From positions 1 to 6,914 of the forward strand of contig JASHRY010000217.1 in assembly GCA_030037105.1 (NCBI GenBank): 6,914 bases of DNA, written 5' to 3'. The notes beneath the pieces were generated by a model. It did no database searches and had not been told where the DNA came from. It saw only the letters and a program-made list of their open reading frames with translations. Below, piece by piece: positions 1 through 6,169 of this stretch. This DNA is from Xanthobacteraceae bacterium (GTDB lineage Bacteria > Pseudomonadota > Alphaproteobacteria > Rhizobiales > Xanthobacteraceae). The position numbers and the translations under genes are program-made. Each line of letters opens with the position of its first letter. The first letter of the stretch is position 1.

Positions 1-375
1 GGCGTCGAGGATGACCGTCACCCGAAGGGCCTTGTCATTGATGACGGCGAACGGGGTCACCGAGCCCGGCTCGACGCCGAGCGTCTCGCGCATGAGATCG
101 GCCGCACCGAAGGAGAACCGCCCGGAGGCACCGAGCAGGCGGTGCAGCGATTTGAGCTCGATTGCCGCGTCTTCTTGCGCCACCACAAGGTAAACCGCCC
201 CTTTCTTGTCGCGCAGGAACAGGTTCTTGGTATGGCCGCCGGCGACCGCGCCACGCCGAGCGCGCGCCTCCTCGACCGTGAATACCGGCGGGTGGCTGAC
301 GGTCCGGTGCGCGATGCCGAGGCTGTCCAAATAGGCAAAAAGTTCGTCCGGCGAGGCGGGCATCGGCGGCTTCAT
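1..375 (-). CDS. Prolyl-tRNA synthetase-associated deacylase (PrdX/ProXp-ala, YbaK-like), 3' end outside window
   Basis: Free-standing trans-editing protein predicted to hydrolyse mischarged tRNA-Pro (Ala-tRNA-Pro in the best-known members) in the cytoplasm. The window holds the first 125 residues; the frame is open to base 1, so about 40 C-terminal residues are missing relative to the usual 165-170 aa. Seen in the translation: SHPPVFTVEEA (residues 27-37), GGHTKNLFLRDKK (47-58) with the family's conserved lysine at K50, KSLHRLLGASGRFSFG (75-90), and the GSVTPF loop (104-109), which fits the family GXXXP motif. The start used is ATG at 375; a second ATG at 363 gives MPASPDELF, which may match homologues better, and neither has a clear Shine-Dalgarno. 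It is transcribed divergently from the tRNA-Gly gene. Family identity is secure; the exact amino acid edited is inferred from the family. Confidence 0.92.
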   Translation of the reverse strand, partial: MKPPMPASPDELFAYLDSLGIAHRTVSHPPVFTVEEARARRGAVAGGHTKNLFLRDKKGAVYLVVAQEDAAIELKSLHRLLGASGRFSFGAADLMRETLGVEPGSVTPFAVINDKALRVTVILDA

Positions 376-393
376 AGGCTGGCGGGGCGACGG

Positions 394-422
394 TTGCAAA
401 GCCGCGGGCTCTTTGGCATAGC
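394..422 (+). promoter_or_regulatory. Weak sigma70-like promoter candidate for tRNA-Gly
   Basis: TTGCAA (394-399) is followed after 17 bases by CATAGC (417-422). The -35 box matches the consensus at 4 of 6 positions and the -10 at 3 of 6. Transcription would begin about 25-30 bases before the mature tRNA. It lies in the 82-base divergent gap 376-457, which must also hold the promoter of the leftward editing-protein gene, for which I see no good boxes. Position is its main support. Confidence 0.22.
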
Positions 423-427
423 TTGCT

Positions 428-443
428 GGCGGCTCTTGCCGCC
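428..443 (+). repeat. Short perfect hairpin in tRNA 5' leader
   Basis: GGCGGC-TCTT-GCCGCC is a perfect 6-bp stem with a 4-base loop ending 14 bases before the tRNA-Gly 5' end. In the precursor RNA it would sit just upstream of the RNase P cleavage site. No T-run follows on either strand, so it is not a terminator. In GC-rich DNA a repeat this short can arise by chance. Confidence 0.4.
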
Positions 444-457
444 TACCCTCTTCGGAT

Positions 458-532
458 GCGGGTGTAGCTCAGGGGTAGAGCACAACCTTGCCAAGGTTGG
501 GGTCGTGGGTTCGAATCCCATCGCCCGCTCCA
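458..532 (+). tRNA. tRNA-Gly(GCC), CCA encoded
   Basis: A complete cloverleaf can be drawn. The acceptor GCGGGTG (458-464) pairs with CGCCCGC (522-528) with one T-G wobble. The D arm is GCTC (467-470) / GAGC (478-481). The anticodon stem CAACC (483-487) / GGTTG (495-499) closes the loop TTGCCAA with anticodon GCC at 490-492. The T arm GTGGG/CCCAT encloses TTCGAAT (510-516). T529 is the discriminator base and CCA is encoded at 530-532. It reads GGC and GGU codons. No integrase or duplicated 3' end is seen nearby, so there is no sign that it serves as an attachment site here. No T-rich terminator follows, so read-through towards metY is possible. Confidence 0.99.
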
Positions 533-650
533 AATTCAATCATGTCAAAATGAGTCGAACCGCGGCGGCAGGCAGAGCGGCGGCCTGCATTGGCACGCCC
601 GCCATTCGGTGCGAGCATGCTGCCGCCTATGGCCATTTCACGAGGACGGC
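533..650 (+). promoter_or_regulatory. tRNA-metY spacer with weak promoter candidate
   Basis: This 118-base spacer has no recognisable gene. TTGGCA (590-595, 5 of 6 to the -35 consensus) is followed after 17 bases by GAGCAT (613-618, 3 of 6), which would give a leader of about 25 bases for metY. An inverted repeat GCAGGC (568-573) / GCCTGC (583-588) with a 9-base loop lies between the tRNA and this site; it has no T-run, so it is at best a weak end signal for the tRNA. The metY Shine-Dalgarno GAGGA is at 642-646. I do not see a SAM-II or SAH riboswitch. Confidence 0.25.
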
Positions 651-1946
651 ATGCCCGCGCCGAAACCGCCCGCCTTCGAGACATTGAGCCTGCATGCCGG
701 GCAACATCCCGACCCGGTCACGCGCGCGCGCGCCGTGCCGATCTACCAGACCACGTCGTACCTGTTCGACGATGTCGATCACGCCGCCGGCCTGTTCAAC
801 CTGGAACGCGCCGGCCATATCTACACGCGCATTTCCAATCCGACCACGGCGGTGCTGGAGGAGCGGCTCGCCGCGCTCGAGGCCGGCGTCGGCGCGGTGT
901 GCACGGCGAGCGGCATGGCGGCGATGCATCTCGCCATTGTCACGCTTCTCGGCGCCGGCGACCATATCGTCGCCTCCGCCTCGCTCTATGGCGGCAGCAT
1001 CAATCTCCTCACCCACACACTGCCGCGCTTCGGCGTCACCACCACCTTCGTCAAGCCGCGCGACCTCGACGGCTTGCGCGCCGCGATCAAGCCGAACACC
1101 CGGCTCGTCATCGCCGAGACCATCGGCAATCCCGGCCTCGAAGTGCTCGACATTCCCAAGGTGGCCGAGATTGCGCACGCGGCCGGCATTCCGCTCCTCA
1201 TCGACAACACCTTTGCCACGCCCTATCTGAGCCGGCCGCTCGTGCTCGGCGCCGACATCGTCATGCACTCCGTCACCAAATGGATCGGCGGGCACGGCGT
1301 CGCCATTGGCGGCGCGATTATCGACGGCGGCCGCTTCGACTGGCAGGCGTCCGGCAAATTCCCGACCCTGACCAAGCCGTATGCCGGCTATCACGGCATC
1401 GTCTTCGCCGAGGAGTTCGGTCCTGCCGCGTTTATCATGCGCGCGCGGGCGGAGGGCTTGCGCGACTTCGGCGCATGCCTGTCTCCCGTCAACGCCTTCC
1501 ACCTGCTGCAGGGCGTGGAGACGCTGGCGTTGCGCATGGAACGGCACATGGAGAATACCGCAGCGGTGCTCAATTTCCTGCGCGATCATCCGGCGGTCGA
1601 ATGGGTGCTGCATCCATCCCTCGACACGCATCCGGATCATGCGCTGGCGCAGAAGCTGCTGCCCAAGGGCGCGGGGGCGATCGTCAGCTTCGGCATCAAG
1701 GGCGGCCGCGCCGCCGGACGCAAATTCATCGAGGCGGTGCGGCTCGCAAGCCATCTCGCCAATGTCGGCGACGCCAAGACGCTGGTGATCCATCCCGCGA
1801 GCACCACGCATCAGCAGATGGATGCGGCAGCGCTCGCCGCCGGCGGCGTCGGCGAGGAGCTGGTGCGCATCTCGGTCGGGCTGGAGGCCGCAAGCGACAT
1901 CCTCAATGATTTCGGCCAGGCGTTGCACGCCTCGCAAAAGGCCTGA
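651..1946 (+). CDS. metY: O-acetylhomoserine sulfhydrylase (aminocarboxypropyltransferase)
   Basis: A cytoplasmic PLP enzyme of the Cys/Met-metabolism family that makes homocysteine from O-acetylhomoserine and sulfide, the direct sulfhydrylation route to methionine. The 431-residue length fits MetY (about 425-435) better than the shorter MetZ or cystathionine gamma-synthase. Visible features: LHAGQ near the N-terminus; YTRISNPT with Y58 and R60, which reach the PLP phosphate of the neighbouring subunit; SGM at 87-89; IDNTFATPYL with D185, which pairs with the pyridine nitrogen; and SVTKWIGGHG with the Schiff-base lysine K210. A MetY-typical FGPAAFIMRARAEGLRDFGA segment precedes LSPVNAF. The start at 651 is chosen because GAGGA (642-646) lies 4 bases ahead and homology begins there; an in-frame ATG at 609 would add 14 unconserved residues. 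The hydrolase gene follows after 3 bases. Confidence 0.95.
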   Translation: MPAPKPPAFETLSLHAGQHPDPVTRARAVPIYQTTSYLFDDVDHAAGLFNLERAGHIYTRISNPTTAVLEERLAALEAGVGAVCTASGMAAMHLAIVTLLGAGDHIVASASLYGGSINLLTHTLPRFGVTTTFVKPRDLDGLRAAIKPNTRLVIAETIGNPGLEVLDIPKVAEIAHAAGIPLLIDNTFATPYLSRPLVLGADIVMHSVTKWIGGHGVAIGGAIIDGGRFDWQASGKFPTLTKPYAGYHGIVFAEEFGPAAFIMRARAEGLRDFGACLSPVNAFHLLQGVETLALRMERHMENTAAVLNFLRDHPAVEWVLHPSLDTHPDHALAQKLLPKGAGAIVSFGIKGGRAAGRKFIEAVRLASHLANVGDAKTLVIHPASTTHQQMDAAALAAGGVGEELVRISVGLEAASDILNDFGQALHASQKA

Positions 1947-1949
1947 GCC

Positions 1950-2732
1950 GTGCGCCTGATCGTTGACGGCGCCGAGACATTCGCCTCGACCGGCGGCCGC
2001 GATTTCAACCCGGCGCTGCCGGCGGTCGTTTTTCTGCACGGCGCCGGCCTCGATCATTCGGTCTGGGCGCTGCTCGCCCGTTCGTTCGCGCATCGCGGAT
2101 ACGGCGTGCTCGCTCCCGATCTTCCCGGCCACGGGCGCTCAGGCGGCGCCGCGCTCTCCTCGATCGCCGCGCTCGCCGACTGGACGGCGGCGCTGATCGC
2201 CGCCGCGGGAGTGCGCGCGGCCCGGCTCATCGGCCATTCGATGGGATCCTTGGCGGCGTTGGAAACGGCGGCGCGCCATCCGGGAAAGGTCACGGGCCTC
2301 GGCCTGATCGCCACCGGCGCCGCCGTTCCGGTCTCGGCCGATCTGCTCAATGCGGCCAAGACCGGCGACCATGCGGCGATCGATATGATTTCGTTGTGGG
2401 GCTACGGCTACCGGGCGAGCCTGGGCGGCTCCGCGGCACCGGGCCTGTGGATGTCGGGCGGCGCCGAGCGCCTGCTTGAGCGCGCCCGCTCTGGCGTTAT
2501 CTTCGCCGACCTTGCCGCCTGCAACGATTATCGCGACGGGCTCGCCGCGGCGGCAAAGGCGGCCGTGCCGTCGGTCGTGGTCCTCGGCAGCCGCGATTTG
2601 ATGATTCCGGTGAAGGGCGGCAAGGAGCTTGCCGCCGCGCTGCCGCAGTGCCGCCTCACCGTGCTCGAAGGCGCCGGCCACATGCTGATGAGCGAGCGTC
2701 CCGACGAGGCGCTCGCCGCGCTGCGGATGTAA
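1950..2732 (+). CDS. Alpha/beta hydrolase, substrate unknown
   Basis: 260-residue alpha/beta-hydrolase-fold protein, probably cytoplasmic since no signal peptide or membrane segment is visible. The oxyanion segment FLHGAGLDHSVW begins at residue 28 (H30-G31) and APDLPGHGRSGG follows. The nucleophile elbow GHSMGS places the serine at S97, with D216 (GSRDLMIP) and H244 (GAGHMLMSERPDE) completing the triad, so it should be an active hydrolase. The start is a GTG at 1950 with AAAGG (1937-1941) 8 bases ahead, inside the end of metY; the 3-base gap implies co-transcription and probably translational coupling. It is much shorter than the homoserine acetyltransferase MetX (about 370-400 aa, same fold) and should not be called MetX. 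Ester, lactone or thioester substrates are all possible; a link to methionine metabolism rests only on position. Confidence 0.88.
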   Translation: MRLIVDGAETFASTGGRDFNPALPAVVFLHGAGLDHSVWALLARSFAHRGYGVLAPDLPGHGRSGGAALSSIAALADWTAALIAAAGVRAARLIGHSMGSLAALETAARHPGKVTGLGLIATGAAVPVSADLLNAAKTGDHAAIDMISLWGYGYRASLGGSAAPGLWMSGGAERLLERARSGVIFADLAACNDYRDGLAAAAKAAVPSVVVLGSRDLMIPVKGGKELAAALPQCRLTVLEGAGHMLMSERPDEALAALRM

Positions 2733-2735
2733 TCG

Positions 2736-2747
2736 GCCGCGCGCGGC
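2736..2747. repeat. 12-bp palindrome between convergent genes
   Basis: GCCGCGCGCGGC is a perfect 12-bp palindrome in the 42-base gap between the stop codons of the alpha/beta hydrolase and the leftward oxygenase gene. No T-tract follows on either strand, so it is not a canonical intrinsic terminator. Nothing else that looks like a terminator is seen in the gap. The low-complexity GC sequence makes chance a fair explanation. Confidence 0.35.
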
Positions 2748-2774
2748 GCTCGCTGCAAGCGGGTCACAGGCGGA

Positions 2775-3599
2775 TCAGAAGAAAGCCATGGTGCGGATTT
2801 CGATGCTTTCGCGCATCGGCGCATTGGGCGGCGTGTTGGGATCCTCGAACGCGCAATGGCCGACAAAACGCGCGCGCCCGTCGGTTTCAGATTCGTAGGT
2901 CTTGAGCAGGATCACGTGTTCCGGCGTCATGCGCGGAAAGTACCACCAGCGGTGCTGCGGCGAGTGCCGCATGACGAAAATCTCGCCGTCACGGTCGCGA
3001 TAGCGCAGCTTCATGGTGATGAAATCCTTTTCCATGGACGTGGTGACGTCGCACATCGCCAGCGGCCGCTCTTCGACCGTGCGCTTCAACGGCTTCCAGA
3101 AATTGTAGAACGCGACCCTGTGCTTGAGCAGCTTATCGGCCTCCTCCGGCAGGAGCTGGCGCACGCGCAGCGGCCCGGAATTCGCCGTATAATCGCAATG
3201 GATGTTCATCACCGGAGCGCGCCGCGAGGTGGAGTGCTCGGAGTGCGTCTGGCCGACATTGCTCTGGGCGCGGATGGTGTGATCGAAGACGACCACGCGC
3301 TTGGCATCGACTTCTCGCTTCACAAATTCGGCAACATCGGGATAGAACTGCGCGCGGATCGCGTCGTCGTCGTCCCATTGCCGAAATGTCGAGTGGAATT
3401 CACGCAAGGCAAAGCCTTCGCGGTCGAGCGAAAACGATCGCGCGCGGTCCCAGCCGTCGTGAACCGTCATTTCGCGCGGGTCGTCGCCGGCCTCGCGCCA
3501 ATTGGTGCCCGGCGGCGGGTCGTAGAAGTAAACCTCCGGAGCGACGCCGGTGTCGCGCGTGTATCTGAAAGTCGATCTGACGGTGATCTGGCCGGTCAT
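2775..3599 (-). CDS. CmcJ/NvfI-family putative Fe(II)-dependent oxygenase
   Basis: 274-residue protein resembling the CmcJ/NvfI/AsaB-like family, which includes CmcJ of cephamycin synthesis and fungal 2-oxoglutarate/Fe(II) oxygenases such as NvfI. Seen directly: VMNIHCDYT with H134-x-D136, fitting the first two ligands of a 2-His-1-carboxylate iron site; WWYFPRMTPEHVILLKTYES (218-237); ARFVGHCAFEDP with H248 as the likely third ligand; and the C-terminal RESIEIRTMAFF with R263 and R269, a family signature. No signal peptide. Start ATG 3599 is preceded by an unusually A+T-rich stretch with only weak SD-like AAGGA (13 bases away) or AAGA (8 bases away). It lies 68 bases downstream of the GST on the same strand, so co-transcription is likely. 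Substrate unknown: oxidation of a small molecule, possibly a glutathione-derived one, is inference only. Confidence 0.82.
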   Translation of the reverse strand: MTGQITVRSTFRYTRDTGVAPEVYFYDPPPGTNWREAGDDPREMTVHDGWDRARSFSLDREGFALREFHSTFRQWDDDDAIRAQFYPDVAEFVKREVDAKRVVVFDHTIRAQSNVGQTHSEHSTSRRAPVMNIHCDYTANSGPLRVRQLLPEEADKLLKHRVAFYNFWKPLKRTVEERPLAMCDVTTSMEKDFITMKLRYRDRDGEIFVMRHSPQHRWWYFPRMTPEHVILLKTYESETDGRARFVGHCAFEDPNTPPNAPMRESIEIRTMAFF

Positions 3600-3639
3600 T
3601 ATTTATTTCTTGATCCTTGCGATCACGGAGACCCGGACG

Positions 3640-3662
3640 CCCGCGTCGCGGCAGGCCGCGGG
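3640..3662 (-). repeat. GC-rich hairpin after the GST stop codon
   Basis: Two mutually exclusive folds are seen in the 68-base GST-oxygenase spacer: CCCGCG (3640-3645) with CGCGGG (3657-3662), or CGCGGC (3647-3652) with GCCGCG (3655-3660). They begin a few bases after the GST stop (3668-3670, leftward). No U-run follows, so an mRNA-stabilising or partially attenuating hairpin between two co-transcribed genes is more plausible than a full terminator. Function is not shown. Confidence 0.35.
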
Positions 3663-3667
3663 ACCGA

Positions 3668-4297
3668 TCAGTGCGGCTGCAGCGCCGCCTCGACCGCGCC
3701 CTGCGTCTTGCGCCAGCACGGCAGCTTTTCGATCTCCCCCATCCAGCGCTTGAGGTTGGGGAATTCGTCAAGCGGCAGGCCCTGCCGCTTGTGCACGTGC
3801 ATCGGCGCCGCCACGGCAATGTCGGCGATCGTCACCTCCTCGCCCACGAGCCATCTGGATTTGGCGAGACGGGCGTCGAGGATGCCGGCGAGTTGGCGCC
3901 AGTTCTCCAGGAGAGCCTGGTCCGGCGGGGCGCCCATGAGCGGCTTGACGGCGTTCTCGATGAAGAAGGTATAGCAGCTCGGCTGCCAAGCTGAAACTTC
4001 CCACAGCAGCCAGCGATTGACGTCGGCGCGCTTCTTCAGGTCCTTGGGATAATGCCTGTCGGAGCCGCTCAGATCGGCCGCATATTGCAGGATCGCGTCG
4101 GATTCCCAGAGCGCAAAATCGCCGTCTTTCGCGGCCGGCAGTCTGCCGTTCGGATTGATCGCGAGATAGTCGGGCTGCTTATGGGCGCCGGTGAAATAGT
4201 TGATATGCTTGATCTCATACGGCATGCCGAGCAACTCCAAACCCGCCAGCAATTTGCGGCTGTTGATGGTGGCCGGGTCGAGATACACCTGCAACAT
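3668..4297 (-). CDS. Glutathione S-transferase
   Basis: 209-residue cytosolic GST of normal length, predicted to conjugate glutathione to electrophiles or carry out related thiol chemistry. The thioredoxin-like N-terminal domain (about 1-80) shows NSRKLLAGLELLGMPYE with S13 as candidate thiol-activating residue, NPNGRLPA with the cis-proline P54, and WESDAI with E65-S66, which bind the gamma-glutamyl group. The helical C-terminal domain contains VTIADIAVA (155-163) with T156 and D159 in the conserved N-cap motif. Class assignment is uncertain; the whole looks like a common proteobacterial GST. The start at 4297 is well supported by GGGAGGAG ending 5 bases upstream. The frame stays open far upstream through the antisense of the gamma-glutamyltransferase gene, but that extension is a GC-rich artefact. 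It lies downstream of the gamma-glutamyltransferase gene and upstream of the CmcJ-type oxygenase gene on the same strand. Confidence 0.95.
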   Translation of the reverse strand: MLQVYLDPATINSRKLLAGLELLGMPYEIKHINYFTGAHKQPDYLAINPNGRLPAAKDGDFALWESDAILQYAADLSGSDRHYPKDLKKRADVNRWLLWEVSAWQPSCYTFFIENAVKPLMGAPPDQALLENWRQLAGILDARLAKSRWLVGEEVTIADIAVAAPMHVHKRQGLPLDEFPNLKRWMGEIEKLPCWRKTQGAVEAALQPH

Positions 4298-4340
4298 GAC
4301 TGCTCCTCCCTGCGGCTTTTGTTGTTCGGCTTGTCCCGGA

Positions 4341-4399
4341 GTAACGGCACAAGTGGTAGCATCCCCGCCGGATACCGGCAACACGGGGCGTGCCGTGAC
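4341..4399 (-). promoter_or_regulatory. Nested inverted repeat, possible structured leader or intercistronic RNA hairpin
   Basis: Read leftwards, GTCACGGCAC (4399-4390) can pair with GTGCCGTTAC (4350-4341) at 9 of 10 positions. Inside it CCCC (4388-4385) pairs with GGGG (4366-4363), and GCCGG (4379-4375) pairs with CCGGC (4371-4367) across a TAT loop. A 5-base bulge (4384-4380) and a 12-base one-sided loop (4362-4351) separate the helices. The three helices stack coaxially into one long hairpin between the gamma-glutamyltransferase stop and the GST start, ending 43 bases before the GST ATG. There is no T-tract. It could be an mRNA processing or stability element, an attenuator, or a protein-binding site in DNA. 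I do not recognise it as a known riboswitch class. Confidence 0.45.
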
Positions 4400-4424
4400 C
4401 ATGCGGCCGTTGTCGGTGGCGTCG

Positions 4425-4433
4425 ACCTCCTTT
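4425..4433 (-). promoter_or_regulatory. Strong Shine-Dalgarno-like sequence without a usable start codon
   Basis: Read leftwards, AAAGGAGGT begins one base after the gamma-glutamyltransferase stop codon and matches the 9-base complement of the usual 16S rRNA 3' tail. No ATG, GTG or TTG lies 4-12 bases downstream; the first ATG is at 4402, 22 bases away, in frame with the GST, whose own start at 4297 has a better-placed ribosome-binding site. It may be a relic of a lost gene start, a ribosome pause/re-initiation site, or chance. Confidence 0.5.
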
Positions 4434-4434
4434 G

Positions 4435-6162
4435 TTAATAGCCCGCCGCGAGCGCGCCGCGCGTGCGCGGATCGGCCGCGCCGACAAAGCCCGCGGGCGC
4501 GACCAGGATCGAGTTGGCCGAAGTCGGCAGCCGGCGCACAAGGACGCTGTCGCCGCGCGCTTCGAGCGCGGCGATGAGATCGCCCGAAAGCCCCGGCTCG
4601 GCAAAGACGGTGTCGGGCATCCATTGATCGTAGACGCGCGGCGCCGATACAGCGCCGGCGATATCCATGCCGCGGTCGATCACGTCGATCACGACCTGCA
4701 GCACCGCATTGATGATGAGACTGCCGCCCGGCGAGCCGGTGACGAGAAACGGCTTGCCGTCCTTGAGGACGATCGTCGGCGTCATCGACGACAGCGGCCG
4801 CTTGCCCGGCGCCGGCGCGTTGGCCTCGTAGCCGAGGAGACCGTAAGCATTGGGCACCTCCGGTTTGACGGCGAAATCGTCGAGCTCGTTGTTGAGCAGG
4901 ACTCCGGTGCCGGCGGCGACCAGACCGACGCCATAGCTGAAGTTGAGCGTATAGGTGTTGGCGACGGCGTTGCCGAACCGGTCGATGACGGAGAAATGCG
5001 TGGTGTTGCGGCCTTCCGGCCGCACGCCGCCGCCGCGGCCGAGATCGCGTGCCGGCGTCGCGCGCGTCGGATCGATGGTGGCGCGCCACGCCGCGGCATA
5101 GCTCTTCGAAGTGAGCCGCGCCACCGGAACCTGCACGCGATCGGGATCGCCCAGGAACAGCGCGCGATCGGCATAGGCGCGCTTCATGGCCTCGACCATC
5201 AGGAACAGCGCCTGCGCCGCGTCCGCGTGCGCGAGATCGTAGCCTTCGAGGATGTTGAGCATCTCGATCAGCGCGACGCCGCCGGAGGACGGCGGCGGCA
5301 TGGAGACGATGTCATAACCGCGATAGGTGCCGCGCACTGGCGGGCGCTCGACGGCGCGATAGCTCTTGAGATCGTCGACCGTCATCACGCCGCCGGCGGC
5401 GTCGACGGCCGCGGCAATTTTCTCCGCGATCGCGCCCTGGTAGAACGCCCGCGGGCCGTCGCGGGCGATCGCTTCGAGCGTGTTGGCAAGGTCCGGCTGA
5501 ACGAGCCGGTCGCCGGGAGCAAGCACGCTACCGTCCGGCTTGAGAAAGATTTGCGCCGAAGCGGGCCAGCGCTTGAGCCGCAGCGCGGCCTTGGGCAGGG
5601 AATCGGCCATGTCGTCGGCGACGGCAATGCCATCGCGGGCGAGCGCGATCGCCGGCGTGATCAGATCGGCGAGCGTGAAATGACCCGAGCCGTATTTCTC
5701 TTCAGCGAGCGCGAGCCCGGCGACCGTGCCCGGCACGCCGATCGAGAGCGCGGAATCGCGCGATTTCCGCGGATCGGCATTGCCCTGCGCGTCGAGGAAG
5801 GATTTTTCGTTGATCGCCCCCGGCGCGGTCTCGCGATAGTCGATCGTGGTATCGCCACCGTCGGCGCGATGAATGACCATGAAGCCGCCGCCGCCGATAT
5901 TACCGGCGCGCGGATAGGTCACGGCAAGAGCGAAGCCGACCGCGACCGCGGCATCGACCGCGTTGCCGCCACGGCGCAGGATGTCGACGCCGACGCGCGC
6001 CGCCTGCGCTTCCTGCGCCACCACCATGCCGTTCTTGGCGACGACGGCCTGCGCCTGCCCGATCGCAGAGTCGAGGCGGTCGTCGCCGCGCGCCAAGAGC
6101 GGCAGCGTCAGAAGGCCGACAAGCGTCAATGACGCGAGTTTTAGCCGGGAGGGTCCGTTCAT
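4435..6162 (-). CDS. ggt: Gamma-glutamyltransferase (gamma-glutamyltranspeptidase), periplasmic
   Basis: Ntn-hydrolase that removes or transfers the gamma-glutamyl group of glutathione and its conjugates, made as a precursor that cuts itself into large and small subunits. The 575 residues are normal length. Residues 1 to about 25 (basic start, then LASLTLVGLLTLPLLA) form a signal peptide, so the enzyme is periplasmic. Key residues: R110 in DYRETAPG binds the gamma-glutamyl carboxylate; T387 of NTTHFSV is the expected autoprocessing site and nucleophile (codon 5004-5002); LLNNELDDF (422-430); PLSSM with S458-S459; and the oxyanion glycines G479-G480 in TGSPGG. The stretch AVKPEVPNAYGLLGYEAN fits the lid loop of E. 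coli-type enzymes. Start 6162 is chosen because it gives the signal peptide; the frame extends to 6267 but the extra 35 residues look unreal. No SD precedes the ATG. All expected catalytic residues are present. Confidence 0.97.
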   Translation of the reverse strand: MNGPSRLKLASLTLVGLLTLPLLARGDDRLDSAIGQAQAVVAKNGMVVAQEAQAARVGVDILRRGGNAVDAAVAVGFALAVTYPRAGNIGGGGFMVIHRADGGDTTIDYRETAPGAINEKSFLDAQGNADPRKSRDSALSIGVPGTVAGLALAEEKYGSGHFTLADLITPAIALARDGIAVADDMADSLPKAALRLKRWPASAQIFLKPDGSVLAPGDRLVQPDLANTLEAIARDGPRAFYQGAIAEKIAAAVDAAGGVMTVDDLKSYRAVERPPVRGTYRGYDIVSMPPPSSGGVALIEMLNILEGYDLAHADAAQALFLMVEAMKRAYADRALFLGDPDRVQVPVARLTSKSYAAAWRATIDPTRATPARDLGRGGGVRPEGRNTTHFSVIDRFGNAVANTYTLNFSYGVGLVAAGTGVLLNNELDDFAVKPEVPNAYGLLGYEANAPAPGKRPLSSMTPTIVLKDGKPFLVTGSPGGSLIINAVLQVVIDVIDRGMDIAGAVSAPRVYDQWMPDTVFAEPGLSGDLIAALEARGDSVLVRRLPTSANSILVAPAGFVGAADPRTRGALAAGY

Positions 6163-6169
6163 CGCACAA

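Noticed and set aside
458..532. tRNA-Gly as an integration (att) site of a genomic island
   Set aside because: No integrase, no repeated tRNA 3' end in the window, and the following genes are ordinary core metabolism.
591..606. Sigma54 promoter ahead of metY (TGGCACG)
   Set aside because: The -24 half looks right but the required GC-containing -12 element is absent at the fixed spacing.
533..650. SAM-II or SAH riboswitch ahead of metY
   Set aside because: Such RNAs often precede methionine genes in alphaproteobacteria, but I see neither the SAM-II pseudoknot sequence blocks nor SAH-type conserved segments in this spacer.
469..684. Leftward open frame across the tRNA containing the peptide GDGIRTHDPNLGKVVLYP
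   Set aside because: The peptide is the antisense translation of the tRNA-Gly gene, a well-known false protein in databases. The rest has no protein-like character and no ribosome-binding site.
627..2132. 501-codon leftward open frame opposite metY
   Set aside because: It lies opposite metY, which has all its PLP-enzyme motifs; the leftward translation shows no recognisable domain.
2856..3974. 372-codon rightward open frame opposite the oxygenase and GST genes
   Set aside because: It spans two real leftward genes and their spacer, with no domain or ribosome-binding site.
4298..5089. Long upstream extension of the GST reading frame
   Set aside because: It runs antisense-frame through the ggt coding region, is Arg/Ala-rich shadow sequence, and the GST has a strong Shine-Dalgarno right before 4297.
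4432..6132. 566-codon rightward open frame opposite ggt
   Set aside because: Composition is Arg/Ala/Asp shadow of a GC-rich gene; the opposite strand encodes a complete, motif-perfect gamma-glutamyltransferase.
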